From Ignavibacteriota bacterium (GTDB lineage: Bacteria > Bacteroidota > Ignavibacteria > UBA10030 > UBA6906), in contig JACRFA010000139.1 of NCBI GenBank assembly GCA_016218065.1, positions 1 through 36,794 on the forward strand: DNA of 36,794 bases, written 5' to 3'. Made by a program: the position numbers and the translations under genes. This document shows positions 23,923-33,200 of this stretch, one piece after another. Under the pieces are notes generated by a model. The model had not been told where the DNA came from, did no database searches, and worked only from the letters and a program-made list of their open reading frames with translations. Each line of letters begins with the position of its first letter. The first letter of the stretch is position 1.

Positions 23923-24417
23923 TCAGAAAAAATATCGCGCGCCGATGCCCGCATCAATGCCGAAGCCTGTGCTCGATGTCAGTTGGAGGGAGGGAACCAC
24001 TTCGATGAAAATGTCGAGTGGCGTCGAACGCGGCAGCCATGCAATGCCCAGCACGCCGCGAACCGCAAGCGAGCCATCGTACCCTGCGCCGCTATTTATG
24101 CGGCCGCCGATGCCGTAGAACAGCGAAAACCGTTCCGATGATTCGATGGCATCAAATGAGTGCCAGAGATAGTCGACGTGAAAATGCACGCGGCTGCCTC
24201 CGTCGTAAAAACCTCGGTACTTGCCGATGCGGTCGCCGCCGACCGACCAGCCAAGGCCGAACGCAAGAGCGTTTCTTGAAGATGTCCAATACTTTGCACT
24301 GAGTCCCGTCGGCTCACCGACGATGAAGCCAAGACCGAACCGGCGCTCTTGCGCAGTCGAAGTCGTGGACACAAAAACCAGAGAGCACAAAACGAAGAGT
24401 ACACACACCTTCTTCAT
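23923..24417 (-). CDS. Small outer membrane beta-barrel-like protein (DUF3996-like)
   Basis: ATG 24417 follows a strong GGAGGAG site, giving 164 aa. There is a signal peptide of about 22 residues ending STTSTAQ. Then alternating strands appear: RRFGLGFIVGEPTGLSAKYW, NALAFGLGWSVGG, HFHVDYLWHSF, FSLFYGIGGRIN, LDIFIEVVPSLQL. The sequence ends GIGARYFF. A terminal aromatic residue is the usual signal for BAM-dependent insertion into the outer membrane. The pattern resembles DUF3996 proteins, but I hold that assignment loosely. It has its own promoter and appears monocistronic. Confidence 0.75.
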   Translation of the reverse strand: MKKVCVLFVLCSLVFVSTTSTAQERRFGLGFIVGEPTGLSAKYWTSSRNALAFGLGWSVGGDRIGKYRGFYDGGSRVHFHVDYLWHSFDAIESSERFSLFYGIGGRINSGAGYDGSLAVRGVLGIAWLPRSTPLDIFIEVVPSLQLTSSTGFGIDAGIGARYFF

Positions 24418-24444
24418 ATCACTACTCCTCCACAAAACGTCCTC

Positions 24445-24473
24445 ATTATAGAGTGAAGCCTCGCCGTATTCAA
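24445..24473 (-). promoter_or_regulatory. Promoter of the beta-barrel protein gene
   Basis: On the minus strand TTGAAT (24468-24473) and a consensus TATAAT (24445-24450) are spaced by 17 bases, about 27 bases before ATG 24417. Confidence 0.65.
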
Positions 24474-24599
24474 TAGGTCGAGGCTGTATTCTGATGTCAA
24501 GCGATGCATCTAGAATGAATGCTTGACTCAGCAAAAACTGAAGACGTCGGTGCGACATTCCCTGCGGATACTTATGTTACGCATGGTGCCTGTATCACC

Positions 24600-24780
24600 T
24601 CGTCACTACGTGACGAAGAACGCACGCTTGGTATCGAGTCGGCAGGCCATGAATGGTCTGCCTATCATCAATTCGTCCCTACGGGACGAACGAAACGAGA
24701 ATGACCGAAATGCCGCGTGGTGGTACACCGAAATTAGCCCGACCTTTCCTCCAAAGGAGTCCCTTCGGGATAAGGTCGGG
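24600..24780. repeat. Tandem set of different palindromic repeats, including copy 2 of the 24-bp repeat
   Basis: The 365-base gap 24418-24782 holds four palindromes: TCGTCAC-TAC-GTGACGA (24600-24616), a ten-base stem at 24641-24662, TTCGTCCC-TAC-GGGACGAA (24672-24690), and a two-hairpin unit closed by an eight-base outer stem (24738-24745 with 24773-24780). The inner 24747-24770 is identical to 1111-1134. No gene is apparent. The set ends three bases before the pirin stop codon. Confidence 0.75.
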
Positions 24781-24782
24781 AT

Positions 24783-25697
24783 CTAAGAGGTTGGCGATTG
24801 TTTCAGGAATGTCCCTTCGCGCAATTCGGCGAACGCCTGCCGCAACTCTTCATCAGTGTTCATGACAATCGGACCACGCCACGCAACAGGCTCTTCCAAC
24901 GGCTTTCCCGACACCAACAAGAAGCGAATCCCTTTGTCGCCCCCCTGCACAGTCACTTCATCGCCGGTGTCGAACAGAATGAGCGATCGGTTTCCGGTGA
25001 AGTCCATTGTCTCGCCATCCGTCATGCCGACTTTCTCTGTCATGACGATCTGCGGCTGCGACGCATCGCGAAACTTTCCCGAACCTTCGAACACGTACGC
25101 GAACGCGTGGCGTGTTGTTTCAACTGGAAGTGTCCTTCGTTTGTTCGGCGGAACCCACACATCAAGATATCGAGGATCAGCGGCAATGCCCTCGACGGGT
25201 CCGGTCTTTCCCCAAAACGTTCCGCATACAACTCTCACGATTGTTCCATCGTCGTCGGTGATTTCGGGAATCTCCTTCGAGGGAACATCCTGGTATCGGG
25301 GCGCGGTCATCTTCAGCGACGATGGGAGATTCGCCCAGAGTTGAAAGCCGTGCATGCGTCCGTTTGCATCGCCGCGCGGCATTTCCTGGTGCAGTATCCC
25401 GCTACCCGAGGTCATCCACTGCACATCGCCCGCGCCAAGCGAGCCGCGGTTTCCGAGACTGTCGCCATGCGTCACTTCTCCCGCCAGCACGTACGTGATC
25501 GTTTCAATTCCCCGATGAGGATGCCAGGGAAAGCCGGCGAGATAGTCCTCAGGATTCTCATTTCTAAAATCGTCAAACAGAAGAAACGGATCGAAGTCGG
25601 TTGTGTTGCCGAACCCGAACGCGCGCCGCAGGCGAACTCCTGCGCCTTCGATCGTTGGCTGAGCCTGGACAATTCGCTTCACCGGACGGATAGACAT
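24783..25697 (-). CDS. Pirin family protein
   Basis: A 304-aa cupin protein. ATG 25697 follows GAAAGGAAG; a start at 25712 lacks such a site. The metal ligands of pirins are all present: H59 and H61 (FPWHPHRGIETITYVL), H103 and E105 (GILHQEMPRG). Other family motifs are NPFLLFDDF-like DPFLLFDDF, GDVQWMTSGSG and GFQLWANLP. The C-terminal Pirin_C domain is intact. Bacterial pirins include quercetin dioxygenases and metabolic regulators; which applies is unknown. The gene appears monocistronic and has no recognisable promoter, though the region before it contains TTGAAG near 25757. Confidence 0.92.
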   Translation of the reverse strand: MSIRPVKRIVQAQPTIEGAGVRLRRAFGFGNTTDFDPFLLFDDFRNENPEDYLAGFPWHPHRGIETITYVLAGEVTHGDSLGNRGSLGAGDVQWMTSGSGILHQEMPRGDANGRMHGFQLWANLPSSLKMTAPRYQDVPSKEIPEITDDDGTIVRVVCGTFWGKTGPVEGIAADPRYLDVWVPPNKRRTLPVETTRHAFAYVFEGSGKFRDASQPQIVMTEKVGMTDGETMDFTGNRSLILFDTGDEVTVQGGDKGIRFLLVSGKPLEEPVAWRGPIVMNTDEELRQAFAELREGTFLKQSPTS

Positions 25698-25834
25698 ATT
25701 TCTTCCTTTCAATGAACAAAAACATCACAGTTGAACGTGTGATTACTTCAACACGAATCGGGGCGCAAACGTTCAAACTCCGACAAAGATACGTAATTGC
25801 TTCGGGAAACCTACGGCGGGATACAGCTCGCGGC

Positions 25835-27328
25835 CTACTCTTCCACCCTGATGATCGGCTCGACGGGGCTGTTGTGATGAAAATCCCAATGCGTTTTCCG
25901 GGTGAGATCCGCGACTCCCAGGCGATAATCAATGAGCGCGCTGAGCGCGTTCGTTCGTGCGGTCGTCAGCCGTTGCTGGGCTTGCGCAAGATCGTTGCGG
26001 GTGATGGTGCCGTTTTGAAATCGCTGCTGACTGATGTTGTAACTTTGCTGCGCCACGCCGACAGACTTCTTCAACACTTCGATGCGCGATTGCGCGACCT
26101 GGATCCTGTTGATGAGATCCATGGTCTCCTGGCTGATTTGTTGCCGCACGTAGTCGCGTTGCACGTTCGCATTCTTGTACTCCACTTCCGCCGCCTCGAC
26201 ATTCATCCCCGCGCTGCCCCAATCGAAAATTGGAACCGAGAGTGTCAGCGCTGCGCTCCGCGACCGATTGTAGCCATGAAAGAGATCTCTGAACACCGAA
26301 TCCGTTTTGTTCACGCCGAACCGCGCTGTGACATCGACCCTGAGATCGCTGCGCGCTTTCGCCTGGGCGATATCAATCTCACGCAGCTGAATGTCGCGCT
26401 CCGCTCGCAACGCCTCCGTCCGAAATGTCAGCGCCGACGAGAGCGCCTTCTCGACGTCGATCGTGATCGGCGCATATTCAACATCGACAGTCGCAGCGAC
26501 ACTGTCGCCGCTTTCGATTCCGACGAGCAGGCGGAAATCGTTTCTTGCCCGCGCAACCTCGCGCTCCGCGTTGAGCGAGTCATTCCGGCTCGCCGCAAGA
26601 TCGACTTCGGACTGCAGCACGTCGACCTCAGGAATCAATCCACCCGAAAATTTCGACAGCGCCGTCGTGTATGACTCCTCGTTCTGCTTCACCTGCTCTT
26701 TCACGATGTCGAGGCGCTGCGTTTGTTGGTAGAGTGTGTAGAAACGCTCCGTCACCTGGTACACGAGATCGAGTTGGGCATTCAGAAAGTCTGCCTCCGC
26801 ATCCTGCAACGCCAACTCCGCCCGCTCACGCGCAAGCCGATGCGTATTGCTCGTGAGAATCGGTTGGCGCAACTCAAGCGCAAAGTCGCCGAAGTAATCA
26901 CGCGCCGTGCTGTTGGATGACGACAAACCGGATGTTTGTTCGCGCCGCAGCAAATACTGGCTCAGCGTGAGCGTTCCGCCCGTGAGTGTGATTGGCTGGG
27001 ATATGTTCAGCGCAGCCTGCCAATCGGTGGACTTCAACCGATAGTACTCGTAGCTGGCGCTCAGCGGATTGAATTGCTGCCTGAGCGATTCGGTGAAATC
27101 GGGCGCAGTCACAGACAACGACACTGAAGTCCACAATGCCCGCCGTGCAGACTCCGCGCGATTCTTCGCGGCAAGATAGCGCGACGTGACATTGCTCGCT
27201 ACAAGGCCCTTCTGCACTGCAAGCTCAATGCTCTGTTGCACAGTAAGTTGATACTTCGTCTGAGTTGCCGAGATCGTAGAAACGAACAGAGCAAGCGCCA
27301 ACAGGTACACCGTCGAGGTCTTATTCAT
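25835..27328 (-). CDS. TolC-like outer membrane efflux channel
   Basis: A 497-aa protein with a signal peptide (residues 1-22). It has the duplicated helical pattern of outer membrane efflux proteins (PF02321): LTVQQSIELAVQKGL near residue 28, a beta-strand stretch around 93-125, and AELALQDAEADFLNAQLDLVYQVTERFYTLY in the first half. In the second half come SALTFRTEALRAERDIQLREIDIAQAKA and QRFQNGTITRNDLAQAQQRL. It forms the outer membrane conduit of a tripartite pump. Its start overlaps the permease gene by eight bases, so it is the last gene of the adaptor-permease-channel operon. Confidence 0.9.
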   Translation of the reverse strand: MNKTSTVYLLALALFVSTISATQTKYQLTVQQSIELAVQKGLVASNVTSRYLAAKNRAESARRALWTSVSLSVTAPDFTESLRQQFNPLSASYEYYRLKSTDWQAALNISQPITLTGGTLTLSQYLLRREQTSGLSSSNSTARDYFGDFALELRQPILTSNTHRLARERAELALQDAEADFLNAQLDLVYQVTERFYTLYQQTQRLDIVKEQVKQNEESYTTALSKFSGGLIPEVDVLQSEVDLAASRNDSLNAEREVARARNDFRLLVGIESGDSVAATVDVEYAPITIDVEKALSSALTFRTEALRAERDIQLREIDIAQAKARSDLRVDVTARFGVNKTDSVFRDLFHGYNRSRSAALTLSVPIFDWGSAGMNVEAAEVEYKNANVQRDYVRQQISQETMDLINRIQVAQSRIEVLKKSVGVAQQSYNISQQRFQNGTITRNDLAQAQQRLTTARTNALSALIDYRLGVADLTRKTHWDFHHNSPVEPIIRVEE

Positions 27329-28628
27329 AGCGAAGAGATTCTATCGGATTTTGAGATGCAGCCTTCTTTGCGGGATAGTAACCGAATGCAACGCCAACCG
27401 CAGCAGAGACGGTGAACGCGAGAATGACCGCGGCTACCGACACGACTGTTCTCCATCCTGCATACAGCGTGATGATGCTCGTCAGCGCCCACCCGATGAA
27501 GATTCCAATGATGCCGCCGACCACACTAATAAAGAGCGCTTCGAACAGAAACTGTGTGAGCACATCGCCGCGCGTTGCGCCAACGGCGCGCCGGATGCCA
27601 ATCTCTTTCGTTCGCTCAAGCACCGACGCCAACATGATGTTCATGATGCCGATGCCGCCCACGAGCAACGAGATGCCGGCAATCGCGCCCATCACGACGT
27701 TGAAAATTTGCTGCGTCTTCTGGCTCTGCTGAACAAGCGCTTCGGGAACGACGACTTCATAGTCGCTGATTCCGTAATGTCGCCGCGCCAGAATGCGTTT
27801 GACTACCTCAGCAACCTCCTCGATGCGGGCGTTCGGATCGAGTTTCACCGTCATCTGATCGAGTTCCATTTTGGGGCGCGGTGTTCTGTCTCGATTGGAA
27901 AAGGAAACGCCTCCTCCGCGAAATGTCACGCTGCCTGTTCCGCTGCTCCTGTATCTGACCATCTTGTATTGCGCTGTTGTGAGCGGGATGTACACATCGA
28001 TGTTCAGATTGCGAATGTCAAGACTCTCCACTTTCTTGCTCGGCGCGAGCTGCCGCGTCATCACGCCGATGACGCTGAACCATTGATCATCGACCTTGAT
28101 CGATTTGCCGATCGGCGTCTCGAACGCGAAGAGCGCATCCTTCACATCAACACCAATCACACAGACGTTTGCCTGTTCGCGCATCTGCTCGGCTGTGAAG
28201 AATCTCCCAAACGAAATCGTGTATCCGAAGCCCGCCAGGAATTCAGGCGTCGTGCCGATGAGCTTGATCTCCTCACGCTCGGACAAAAATTGTGCAAACG
28301 TTGACTTCTCCCAATGCGGGATGACGTAATCGATCCCGGGACACACCTGATGGATCGCCTCGCCGTCGAGCGCGGTCAATCCGGGCGAGAAGTTTGCTTT
28401 CGCCCTCTCCTCCGTTTGTGCGCTTAGCTCTTTCGTTTTGATGATGATGTTGTTGACGCCCATCAGACGAATTTGCTCGAGCGCTTCAAGACGCGCCCCT
28501 TCGCCGATGGAAAGCATGGCGATCACGGCGGCGACGCCGAAGATGATGCCGAGCGCCGTCAGCACGGAGCGCACACGGTGGGCAAGCAGTCCCGCCAGCC
28601 CGATGCGGATGCTTTCGTCAAAGTTCAT
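27321..28628 (-). CDS. MacB/FtsX-type ABC transporter permease
   Basis: A 435-aa permease. The first helix lies in VRSVLTALGIIFGVAAVIAMLSIGEGA (residues 17-43). A large periplasmic MacB_PCD domain follows (about 45-300). Three C-terminal helices of the FtsX domain (PF02687) are marked by VGGIGIMNIMLASVLERTKEIGIRRAVGATRGDV and FTVSAAVGVAFGYYPAKKAASQNPIESLRYE. The ending is the classic MacB/LolC tail. No nucleotide-binding domain is fused to it and none is encoded in the operon, so the ATPase must come from elsewhere. It overlaps the adaptor by four bases (ATGA) and the channel by eight. Confidence 0.9.
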   Translation of the reverse strand: MNFDESIRIGLAGLLAHRVRSVLTALGIIFGVAAVIAMLSIGEGARLEALEQIRLMGVNNIIIKTKELSAQTEERAKANFSPGLTALDGEAIHQVCPGIDYVIPHWEKSTFAQFLSEREEIKLIGTTPEFLAGFGYTISFGRFFTAEQMREQANVCVIGVDVKDALFAFETPIGKSIKVDDQWFSVIGVMTRQLAPSKKVESLDIRNLNIDVYIPLTTAQYKMVRYRSSGTGSVTFRGGGVSFSNRDRTPRPKMELDQMTVKLDPNARIEEVAEVVKRILARRHYGISDYEVVVPEALVQQSQKTQQIFNVVMGAIAGISLLVGGIGIMNIMLASVLERTKEIGIRRAVGATRGDVLTQFLFEALFISVVGGIIGIFIGWALTSIITLYAGWRTVVSVAAVILAFTVSAAVGVAFGYYPAKKAASQNPIESLRYE

Positions 28629-29899
28629 TTCGATTTTTCGCCGGCGGATTGTGCGGATGTGCCTGTCTCATTTATAGTAGGATCGCGCAGCGCGACTTTG
28701 TCTCCCGGCTTCAGCCCGCTATTGACGATCACGAAGTTGCTGTTCTTCGCGCCGAGAGTCACTTCCTGTGGGCGGGCGCTTGAACCGCTCGTTCTGTACA
28801 CGACCGTCTTGCCGTCCTTCTCAAACACTGCTTCAATCGGAACGAAGAGCGTGTCGCGGAGAGACGACATGATGATCTCGTTGCTGGTTGTCATGCCGGG
28901 CTTCAAGATCGGATCAGTCCCGTCAATATCGACAATCACTTCGAACGTTTTCAGATTGGACTGATTGCGCTGCTGCCCGATGGTGGCAACCGAATTCAGT
29001 ATTCCGGCAAATTCCTTTTCGGGAAACGCATCCAATCGCACTCTTACCTTCTGCCCCTTCTTCACTTTGCTTACCTCTACCTCGGAAACACTCGTCATGG
29101 ATTGCATCTTCGACAAATCCGGAAGACTCACGATGGGCATGCCGCCCCACGGCTGATCACCGACAGCAATCTTGCGTCCCGTGCTCCAGTTATCTTCATA
29201 CACAACCAATCCTCCCAGTGTCGCTTTGACCGTGAACAACTCTTTGTCTTCCTGCGCCCGCGTCAAGTCCCCCTGAATTTGCTGCAGCTTCAATGTGAGC
29301 TTCTTCTCTTCGGATTTGTCCACCACGTGCTGTGATTCAATTTTCCGCTTCGCCTGCTCGAAGGCAATACGGTTGCGCTCAAAGCCAATCTCCGCCTCCC
29401 TCTTCTGGAGTTCTGCTTCGAACTTCGTCTTTTCCAGTTGAAGATTTGCCTGTTCATACTGCAGCTCGGCGTTACGAAGGTTTCCCTCCAGCTCCGATGA
29501 TCGTAGCGCTTTGTCGGCGCGGAATTTTGCCAGATCGGATTGGCTGATACTCGACTCGGATTGTTTGTCCGAGATCATCTTATCGACATCCGTCGTCCCA
29601 AACCGCACAATAACATCACCGGGTTTCACCGTCGTGCCTTCCGGAGTCAGATAGATGATCTGCATCTGACCGTATCGGAGCCGTGGCGTTGTAATCGTGA
29701 GGGAGTTTGTTGCGCGAATCTCGCCGCTCGTTTTGATGCTAATGAGAAATTCGCCGCGCCGGACATCCGCCGAAGCGATCGCTTCCTTGTTCAGGGCGGA
29801 CATGATGATGTACGCGAGAATGAGAGCGATGCCTCCCAACAAGGAGAAGGCGACCTTCTTGTTCTTCAGAGACTTCAGTGTTGAGTCGAGGAGTTTCAT
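28625..29899 (-). CDS. HlyD/MacA-like periplasmic adaptor protein
   Basis: ATG 29899 (424 aa) is preferred over TTG 29929, since neither has a strong ribosome site. Residues about 17-37 form an anchor (VAFSLLGGIALILAYIIMSAL). A barrel-sandwich strand follows, containing RRGEFLISIKTSGEIRA and LTPEGTTVKPGDVIVRF. A long coiled coil runs from about 100 to 235 (KQSESSISQSDLAKFRADKALRSS... EEKKLTLKLQQIQGDLTRA). The second lipoyl half and beta-barrel (KGQKVRVRLDAFPEKEFAG) come next. It bridges the permease and the outer membrane channel of the pump. It is the first gene of the operon; substrate unknown. Confidence 0.88.
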   Translation of the reverse strand: MKLLDSTLKSLKNKKVAFSLLGGIALILAYIIMSALNKEAIASADVRRGEFLISIKTSGEIRATNSLTITTPRLRYGQMQIIYLTPEGTTVKPGDVIVRFGTTDVDKMISDKQSESSISQSDLAKFRADKALRSSELEGNLRNAELQYEQANLQLEKTKFEAELQKREAEIGFERNRIAFEQAKRKIESQHVVDKSEEKKLTLKLQQIQGDLTRAQEDKELFTVKATLGGLVVYEDNWSTGRKIAVGDQPWGGMPIVSLPDLSKMQSMTSVSEVEVSKVKKGQKVRVRLDAFPEKEFAGILNSVATIGQQRNQSNLKTFEVIVDIDGTDPILKPGMTTSNEIIMSSLRDTLFVPIEAVFEKDGKTVVYRTSGSSARPQEVTLGAKNSNFVIVNSGLKPGDKVALRDPTINETGTSAQSAGEKSK

Positions 29900-30292
29900 A
29901 CGGGTTTTGAGATCGTGTGTGGAGGGCAAACGCTTTTTCCGACGGCAGACATGGAACTGAGTTTCGGATTCTCCGCAGGACGCTTCTTGTTGTTCGAGTG
30001 AACCGGTCGGATCAACGCTGGAGGAACGGCGGAATCATTCCTCACGACAATACAATTTACTGAAAACGGATTTGAAATCCATACGCTTCCGCGTAACAAA
30101 ACATTAGTGCTATTCTCCTAATTCGATTCTATCGTATTTACACCAATAGCCTGATTGGAAAACTTCGTTCGTGGTGTTATGTTCATCCCAATTTTTTATA
30201 ACGATTTTCTGTAACGATGATGATGACAATGCTACTACTTTCTTACGGATCATACCCACATTTCTTCCGTCAGACCTAAAAGGATCCCCCAC
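29900..30292. other. Divergent gene-free region between pump operon and carbohydrate-binding protein gene
   Basis: The 393 bases must contain promoters for both directions, but no good sigma-70 pair was found. A TATAAC near 30198 has no convincing -35 partner at 16-18 bases. A small TACGC/GCGTA hairpin lies near 30083-30096. Nothing else stands out. Confidence 0.4.
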
Positions 30293-33200
30293 ATGCGCGG
30301 CCAATCATATCTTTTCCGTAACGCTCTGTTGGTTATGTTCGCTTTGACGTTTAGAACCGTCGCGTCGAGCCAATCTCAATCTCCCTACTTTGGCGCTCCG
30401 TTTTCTATTCCGGGAACAATTCAGGCGGAAGATTTTGACAACGGAGGCGAAGGCGTTGCCTATCACGACGTCGATGCTTCGAACAATGGCGGACGTTACC
30501 GGCAGACTGGCGTCGATCTGCGTACTGTGGCCGACGCGGGCGGTGGGTATCATATCGGATGGATCAAAGCGGGCGAGTGGGTCGAGTACATGATCGATGT
30601 CGATTCAGCCGGCATGTACGACATCAATCTCCGCATTGCTTCAGCGTCGAACGGCGGCACGCTGCACGTCGAGTTCAACGGCGTCAACGTTACGGGAACG
30701 ATAGCAATTCCTCACACCGGCAGCTGGGACACGTACAGAACGATAACGAAAGCGGGAGTGTCGCTCACTGCCGGCGAGCAAGTAATGCGGCTTGCATTCG
30801 ACGCCAACGGATCAGCAGGCACGCCCTGCGATGTCAACTACATTTCCATTTCACCGGTAGCGTCGGGATCGGCTCCGACGATCACCGCGCATCCCGCAAG
30901 CCAAACTGTCGCTGTCGGACAGACGGCAACGTTTGCAGTCTCGGCATCCGGAAGTGAGCCGCTGCAGTATCAGTGGCAGAAGAACAATCTCAACATCGGC
31001 GGCGCGACAAGCTCATCGTACACGACGCCGTCGGTGAACACAAACGACAACGGCTCGACGTTCCGCTGCATCGTGAGCAACAGCATCGGGACGGTGACCA
31101 GCAATTCCGCGACACTCAGCGTCTCAAGCTCTTCTGATCCTCAGAGTCCGTTCCTCGGCACGCCGTTCAGTATTCCCGGCACTATGCAAGCGGAAGATTT
31201 CGACAACGGCGGTGAAGGGTTCGCGTATCACGATGTCGACGCGTCGAACAACGGCGGACAGTATCGACAGACCGGCGTTGACTTGCGTGTCGTCTCCGAC
31301 GTGGGCAGCGGCTACCATGTTGGATGGATCAAAGCCGGCGAATGGCTGGAGTACACAGTCAATGTCGGCGCAGCGGGCACATACACAATTGCATTGCGAG
31401 TCGCGTCTGCGACAACCGGCGGCACGCTGCACGTCGAGTTCAACGGCGCCAATGTCACCGGCGCAATGACGATTCCGAGCACCGGCAGCTGGAATACATA
31501 TCAGACACTAACGAAAACAGGTGTATCGCTTAACGGAGGGCAACAGGTCATGCGAATTGCTTTTGACACTGACGGATCATCCGGAACACCGGGAGATCTC
31601 AATTACATCTCGGTAACCGCGGAAGGTTCACCATCGGCGCCAACGATTACATCGCATCCATCCAACCAAAGTGCTTCAGCCGGACAGGCGGCAACGTTCA
31701 CCGTCTCCGCTGCGGGAACGACACCGCTCTTCTATCAATGGCAAAAGAATAATCTCGATGTTGGCGGCGCGACGAACACATCGTACACGACACCGCCAGT
31801 GAGCACGAGCGACAACGGTTCGACGTTTCGCTGCATCGTAAGCAACAGCGCCGGGACGGTGACAAGTAATTCGGCAACACTCAATGTTACGAGTTCTAGT
31901 GAGCAGACTCCATTCCTCGGCGCGCCGTTCGCGATTCCCGGCACAATACAGGCGGAGGATTTTGATAACGGCGGCGAGGGCGTGGCTTATCATGATGTCG
32001 ATGCATCGAACAATGGCGGGCAGTACAGACAAACAGGTGTTGACCTGCGCCCTGTCAGCGACGCGGGCGGAGGCTATCATATTGGGTGGATCAAAGCAAG
32101 TGAGTGGGTCGAGTACACCGTCAATGTTGCGTCGGCCGGAACGTACGCTCTTGGTCTGCGCGTCGCTTCGGCATCGAATGGCGGCGCATTGCATGTGGAG
32201 TTCGGGGGCGTCAATGTCACCGGCGGCGTGACGATTCCCAATACGGGCAGCTGGAATACATACCAGTCGATCACAAGAACAGTCTCGCTCAACGCAGGTC
32301 AGCAGGTGATGCGTCTGGCGTTCGATAACGACGGATCAGCGGGGACGCCGTGCGATGTTAACTACATCGCTATCACCTCTGGCGCTTCCGGATCGGCGCC
32401 GACCATCTCACAACATCCTTCGAATCAAACTGTCGGCCTCAATCAAACGGCGACATTCACGGTCAGCGCTTCGGGAAGTGAACCGCTCGCGTATCAATGG
32501 CAGAAGAACACTCTCACCATTAGCGGCGCCATGAATTCATCGTACACAACGCCGCCCGTGAGCGTGGCCGATAGCGGCTCGACATTCCGGTGCGTCGTCA
32601 GCAACAGCGTCGGAACAGTAACGAGTAATTCCGCGATGCTCGCCGTGACTACCGCGGGCGGTCCGACTCCTGTGCCGTTCCAGTACGTGCTCATCGACAA
32701 CCAGAATCCGCCGCACCCGCATCAAACCGCGGTCGGCGACATCAGCGGCGATGGATTTCCCGACATCGCTCAAGCAAGCGGCGACGGTTTCCGAACCGGT
32801 CTCTTCTGGTGGAAGTATCCTCAGTGGACGAAGACGCTGATCGACACGGGATCGTATAGCACGGACATGCAGATGGGCGACATCGATAGCGACGGCGATC
32901 TCGATATCGTCATCACTCGCGGAATCGATTACGGCATCAGTGTGTGGTGGTATCAGAACCCGCTGCCCACCGGCGACCCGACCGTAGCGCCATGGACACG
33001 TCGCTTCGTCGGAAACGCAGCAACGCATGATCTTGAACTTGGCGACATCAATCAGGATGGGAAGCTCGATATCGTCGTGCGCAACACAACGCTGACGATC
33101 TTCTTTCAGGAGCCGGACACCACATGGCGCAGCACTATCATAAGTCAGCGACCGTGGGAAGGAACCGCGCTTGGCGACATTGACTGCGACGGCGATCTCG

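Noticed and set aside
25712-26674. A 320-aa plus-strand frame
   Set aside because: Antisense to the TolC-like gene; no family features of its own.
27351-28304. A 317-aa plus-strand frame
   Set aside because: Antisense to the MacB-like permease, which has family motifs throughout.
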